Shown one piece after another: positions 27,865 through 30,238 of a DNA stretch of 30,238 nt. The stretch's first letter is position 1. Each line of letters starts with the position of its first letter. This DNA is from JAYEHL01 sp041653935 (lineage in GTDB: Bacteria; Chloroflexota; Dehalococcoidia; E44-bin15), in NCBI GenBank assembly GCA_041653935.1, contig JBAZEO010000022.1, positions 1 through 30,238 of the forward strand. Direction: 5' to 3'. The translations under genes and the position numbers were made by a program. The notes below the pieces were generated by a model. That model saw only the letters and a list, made by a program, of their open reading frames with translations, ran no database searches and was not told the origin of the DNA.

Positions 27865-28272
27865 CTACTTGCGCGCTTTTATCTGCTCATCGGCCCACGC
27901 CGCTGGCCACTGTATGAAGCGTTGCTTAACATAGTCTTCGTCTCCAACAAATATTGCACAACTAGCATCACCATCACGATCTCTTGGAGTAAACCACTCT
28001 TGCGGTTCGGCCGGGGCGTGCGCGATGAAGTAATCACGGAGAGACATGCCGTGCGGATCGCGCATGTCGCCGCTCCCTATCGGGAATGCGGGTCCACCGT
28101 CGTCTTCCACTTCGGGCGCGTCATCGATCTTATCCATGAATCTGATCGGATACCAATAGCCGCCCGGTTCGTCAAGGCGCGCATTGCCTCCGCTAATTTC
28201 GATGATAATGTGCTCACCTCCGGAAACAGTATCGCGGAAAAGCACGCGATCTCCGACTTTAAACTCGCTCAT
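27865..28272 (-). CDS. Conserved phage protein
   Basis: 135 residues; ATG 28272 in a 4-base overlap. The N-terminal EFKVGDRVLFRDTVSGGEHI is SH3-like. DDGGPAFP, then GMSLRDYFIAHAPAEP and RFIQWPAAWADEQIKAR follow a family abundant in phages of proteobacteria, function unknown. The two parts look like a fusion of separate small domains. Confidence 0.65.
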   Translation of the reverse strand: MSEFKVGDRVLFRDTVSGGEHIIIEISGGNARLDEPGGYWYPIRFMDKIDDAPEVEDDGGPAFPIGSGDMRDPHGMSLRDYFIAHAPAEPQEWFTPRDRDGDASCAIFVGDEDYVKQRFIQWPAAWADEQIKARK

Positions 28273-28553
28273 TTCTCGACCTCCTTATAAAATGGTAACG
28301 GGCAATCATTGTGTATCGTGGTACGGTCTACAATCACAGCCGATATGCCGGACGACGGCTTCCAGTACACGCGCTCAATCAAGGTACACCGAGGCTTTCC
28401 TCGCGCGGGGCGAGTTAGGCACGAGCACTCGGAGCAGGACTCGATGAATTCAAATTTTCCGTCGGCAAGGACGATCATGCGCGGCGGCGCGTAGTGCTCC
28501 TCGGGGAGTACGCCGTTGATGTCGGCGTGTTCTATATTGTGGTGGACTTTCAT
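28269..28553 (-). CDS. Hypothetical zinc-cluster protein
   Basis: 94 residues; ATG 28553, 4-base overlaps both sides. SCSECSC (about residues 39-45) and a later Cys near 56 and 84 could bind zinc. A beta-rich middle and the ending PLPFYKEVEK. Not recognised. Confidence 0.55.
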   Translation of the reverse strand: MKVHHNIEHADINGVLPEEHYAPPRMIVLADGKFEFIESCSECSCLTRPARGKPRCTLIERVYWKPSSGISAVIVDRTTIHNDCPLPFYKEVEK

Positions 28554-28912
28554 GGTAGTAACTCCGGGTTTTCGTTAGTATTGCCGATTATTTCAAATTT
28601 TCCATCTGCGATATCATAGTATAATCCACTAACCATACTTCGCGTACGCCAGCCGTTGTTAAACCATTTTATGACAGACGTTCCGGCCGATGGATGTATT
28701 ATTATATCTTCATGGTATCCACACCGCCCGGTCTTGTCGCGTAGGCCGGTGAATTGCTCAATTACAAAATCCTCCGGCTTATACGTGTCATCGCTTGAAA
28801 TCTCGATCTCGCCGTCAAGATGAATAACCAGCACGTCGCCATTGTCGAGCGTTCCCGAGTAAAAATACTTTTTCGTGATCTTATCCCATACGCGGAATTT
28901 AATCTCTCTCAT
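28550..28912 (-). CDS. YopX-family protein
   Basis: 120 residues from ATG 28912 (AAGGAGGAG upstream). MREIKFRVWDKITKKYFYSG at the start and EQFTGLRDKTGRCGYHEDII are the two signatures of YopX, a barrel-shaped phage family of unknown function. The usual EI-Y-x-GDI form has become YHEDII. It overlaps both neighbours by 4 bases. Confidence 0.9.
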   Translation of the reverse strand: MREIKFRVWDKITKKYFYSGTLDNGDVLVIHLDGEIEISSDDTYKPEDFVIEQFTGLRDKTGRCGYHEDIIIHPSAGTSVIKWFNNGWRTRSMVSGLYYDIADGKFEIIGNTNENPELLP

Positions 28913-29067
28913 GACTCCTCCTTGATTAAGAATATGGCAAGCACCCTGTTCCACAGCCATATCCATATCAAGTATTTATAAAATACATTATAGTGATATG
29001 CTGCGTGATGTCCAATCGCTAATCCTAACTTTCGGCTATACAGAGTTTTACGGAACATAAACCTCAT
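28909..29067 (-). CDS. Small hydrophobic protein
   Basis: 52 residues from ATG 29067, with AAAGGAGGAG upstream and 4-base overlaps on both sides. A basic start is followed by an aromatic, His-rich stretch and YLIWIWLWNRVLAIFLI, a likely membrane-associated helix. Its last codons carry the YopX ribosome site. Confidence 0.55.
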   Translation of the reverse strand: MRFMFRKTLYSRKLGLAIGHHAAYHYNVFYKYLIWIWLWNRVLAIFLIKEES

Positions 29068-29633
29068 GACTCCTCCTTTCTTGTTCTTTGCTTAGGAGCA
29101 TAGTAATGATAAAAGCGCAAAATTGTCAAGAACCATTCTCTTGAATCAGGATAATTTTTGAACACGTCGCGCATCTTCCACTCCTCGCCGTCCCACACCG
29201 CAACCCACCATTCGTCGTTGGAGCCGTAGCCGTTCTCCTTGCGAAGAATGTCATACGCCGCGAGTTGGAGCGCGTGTTTCACCGACCGGCCGAATGAGCG
29301 CTTCTGGTCCCACGTTTCAAACTCCCACAGCATGTCGGGCTTTCCGCAGAACATGAACTCGCGCGAGAACAGCGGTTGCTCGTGGAGAATGAGATCGCCG
29401 GGCTTGCGCGTTTCCACAAGTTCCTCGAACTTTTCAAGCATCAGGTCGAAGTTCGTATCGCCGGTGTCAAGGTATCGCTCAATCCGCGAATGCCGGTCGA
29501 TCCCGTCAAGCCGCGCGGCCTCGTAGGTTTCATCGTCCACCCATATTTCCTCGCGCGGAAGGAGCTGCGACACCGACGGGACTTTTATCCCGTCGATGTA
29601 GTGCACCCTGGTTTCCTCGTTGTATTCAAGCAT
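29064..29633 (-). CDS. PD-(D/E)XK exonuclease-like protein
   Basis: 189 residues. His48, GKPDML (Asp100), then WDQK (Asp109, Lys111) and QLAAY (123-127) follow the order of YqaJ/RecB-type nucleases; the second motif has D-x-K instead of E-x-K. In phages such a nuclease resects DNA for the annealing protein, encoded immediately upstream with an 8-base overlap. That pairing supports a recombination role. Confidence 0.75.
   Translation of the reverse strand: MLEYNEETRVHYIDGIKVPSVSQLLPREEIWVDDETYEAARLDGIDRHSRIERYLDTGDTNFDLMLEKFEELVETRKPGDLILHEQPLFSREFMFCGKPDMLWEFETWDQKRSFGRSVKHALQLAAYDILRKENGYGSNDEWWVAVWDGEEWKMRDVFKNYPDSREWFLTILRFYHYYAPKQRTRKEES
29100..29129 (-). promoter_or_regulatory. Sigma70-like promoter, TTGACA-N18-TACTAT
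   Basis: -35 TTGACA (29129-29124), 18-base spacer, -10 TACTAT (29105-29100), inside the 3' end of the nuclease gene. Predicted start is about 26 bases before ATG 29067. It would add transcripts for YopX and downstream genes. Confidence 0.6.
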
Positions 29634-30238
29634 TGTCGGCCATCTTGTTAAGCTCGGCGTTCATAGTTTCTTCGTTCCACTTGTGGGCCTCGCAGAACGC
29701 CAACGCCTGCTTGACCGTGGTGATCCCGTTGGCCTTCATGCCGTCTTTGATCTTGTCAGATAGAGCGTTGATCTTGTCTTGCGGCGTCGGCTCCGGCGGC
29801 TTAGGTTTCTCTAGGTACTTCGAGCCGTCCCACCGCCTGGCGTAAATTTCAGCACCGAACCCGAGAGCTTTAAAAGCCACGGAGAGAGCGTCGGTAACTG
29901 CCATCTTGTAGCACTCGTCATTGGTGTACTGATACGGTACGTACTTAGTAGTTCCGTCTGCCTGTTGCTCTTTTTTGCTTTCGTTGGTAATCATCATCGA
30001 ACCGCCGATTCCCTCGACCGGGTTACTGATTGTCTCTCCGTCACGGTAGAACACATCTACTCGCGCGAACGCCATAACCTGTCCGTCGGCTCCGGGCACG
30101 GTCCAAAGTTCTTTGATTGTATACCACCATCCAGTACCGCACGGGCCAAAGACCTCAGTAGCCGCCTGTAGTCTCCACTGCGGGTTAATATCGGTCATTC
30201 CCTTTAGGCGACCGCCGCCGATTGTCTTTAGTGCGGAT
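29626..30238 (-). CDS. Single-strand annealing protein-like, 5' end cut off
   Basis: 204 codons are visible; the frame stays open past ATG 30198 to the edge with a familiar lead-in (LKTIGGGRLKG), so the true start lies outside. DINPQWRLQAATEVFGPCGT and CYKMAVTDALSVAFKALGFG match a phage group annotated as Rad52/Sak-like recombination proteins, which pair complementary single strands. A variable linker and a helical C-terminal domain (about the last 50 residues) follow. Its partners are the nuclease and SSB. The family name is inferred. Confidence 0.65.
   Translation of the reverse strand, partial: SALKTIGGGRLKGMTDINPQWRLQAATEVFGPCGTGWWYTIKELWTVPGADGQVMAFARVDVFYRDGETISNPVEGIGGSMMITNESKKEQQADGTTKYVPYQYTNDECYKMAVTDALSVAFKALGFGAEIYARRWDGSKYLEKPKPPEPTPQDKINALSDKIKDGMKANGITTVKQALAFCEAHKWNEETMNAELNKMADNA

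Noticed and set aside
1..30238. tRNA or rRNA genes
   Set aside because: No cloverleaf or GTTC-type T-arm context and no rRNA signature was noticed by eye; a dedicated tRNA search was not possible.

Overview
The window is a contiguous piece of a tailed-phage genome, free or integrated. It shows a P22-like portal, large terminase, N4-gp56-type major capsid protein, scaffold, connector, recombination and replication genes, an SSB, a lytic transglycosylase and dozens of short genes. Nearly everything is read on the minus strand, with 4-base ATGA overlaps or 1-base TAATG junctions and strong GGAGG ribosome sites. Host clues are weak and inferred: a lipoprotein-type lysis enzyme points to a cell envelope reached from outside the inner membrane, and a lone NrdD-type glycyl-radical domain points to an anaerobic host. 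Both window ends cut through genes.

Layout in transcription order (right to left). 30238-24396: early recombination and replication block: an annealing-protein-like gene (cut by the window edge), a PD-(D/E)XK nuclease, YopX, small zinc-cluster proteins, a replication-initiator-like winged-helix protein, and SSB. A frameshifted gene of the HTPGPW type and a free-standing HNH endonuclease follow. 24386-18852: short accessory genes, including a protein with six 11-residue tandem repeats, DUF1367, small nucleases and a lysis group of tiny membrane proteins plus a lipoprotein transglycosylase. 18852-15782: DUF5664-like, DUF551, the glycyl-radical domain, a metallophosphoesterase, an HTH protein, and a ~320-base untranslated leader.

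13759-15730 is the only plus-strand block. It has a divergent promoter, a structured leader that can mask the first ribosome site, six small genes separated by hairpins, a ribbon-helix-helix protein as last gene, and a Rho-independent terminator.

13697-1 is the late block: a promoter at 13669-13697, ten small genes around a TerS-like gene, a methyltransferase and a glycosyltransferase, TerL, portal, a second promoter, scaffold, capsid, two related minor structural proteins, a terminator, a YkgJ-type cysteine-cluster protein, the connector, another structural protein and a promoter leading off the left edge.

Nine promoter-like sites share TTGAC[A/T/G], a 16-18 base spacer and mostly a TAC- or TAT-type -10 box. 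Several carry distinct palindromes or direct repeats near the predicted start, which suggests separately controlled segments. All function names come from reading protein motifs from memory, without database searches.
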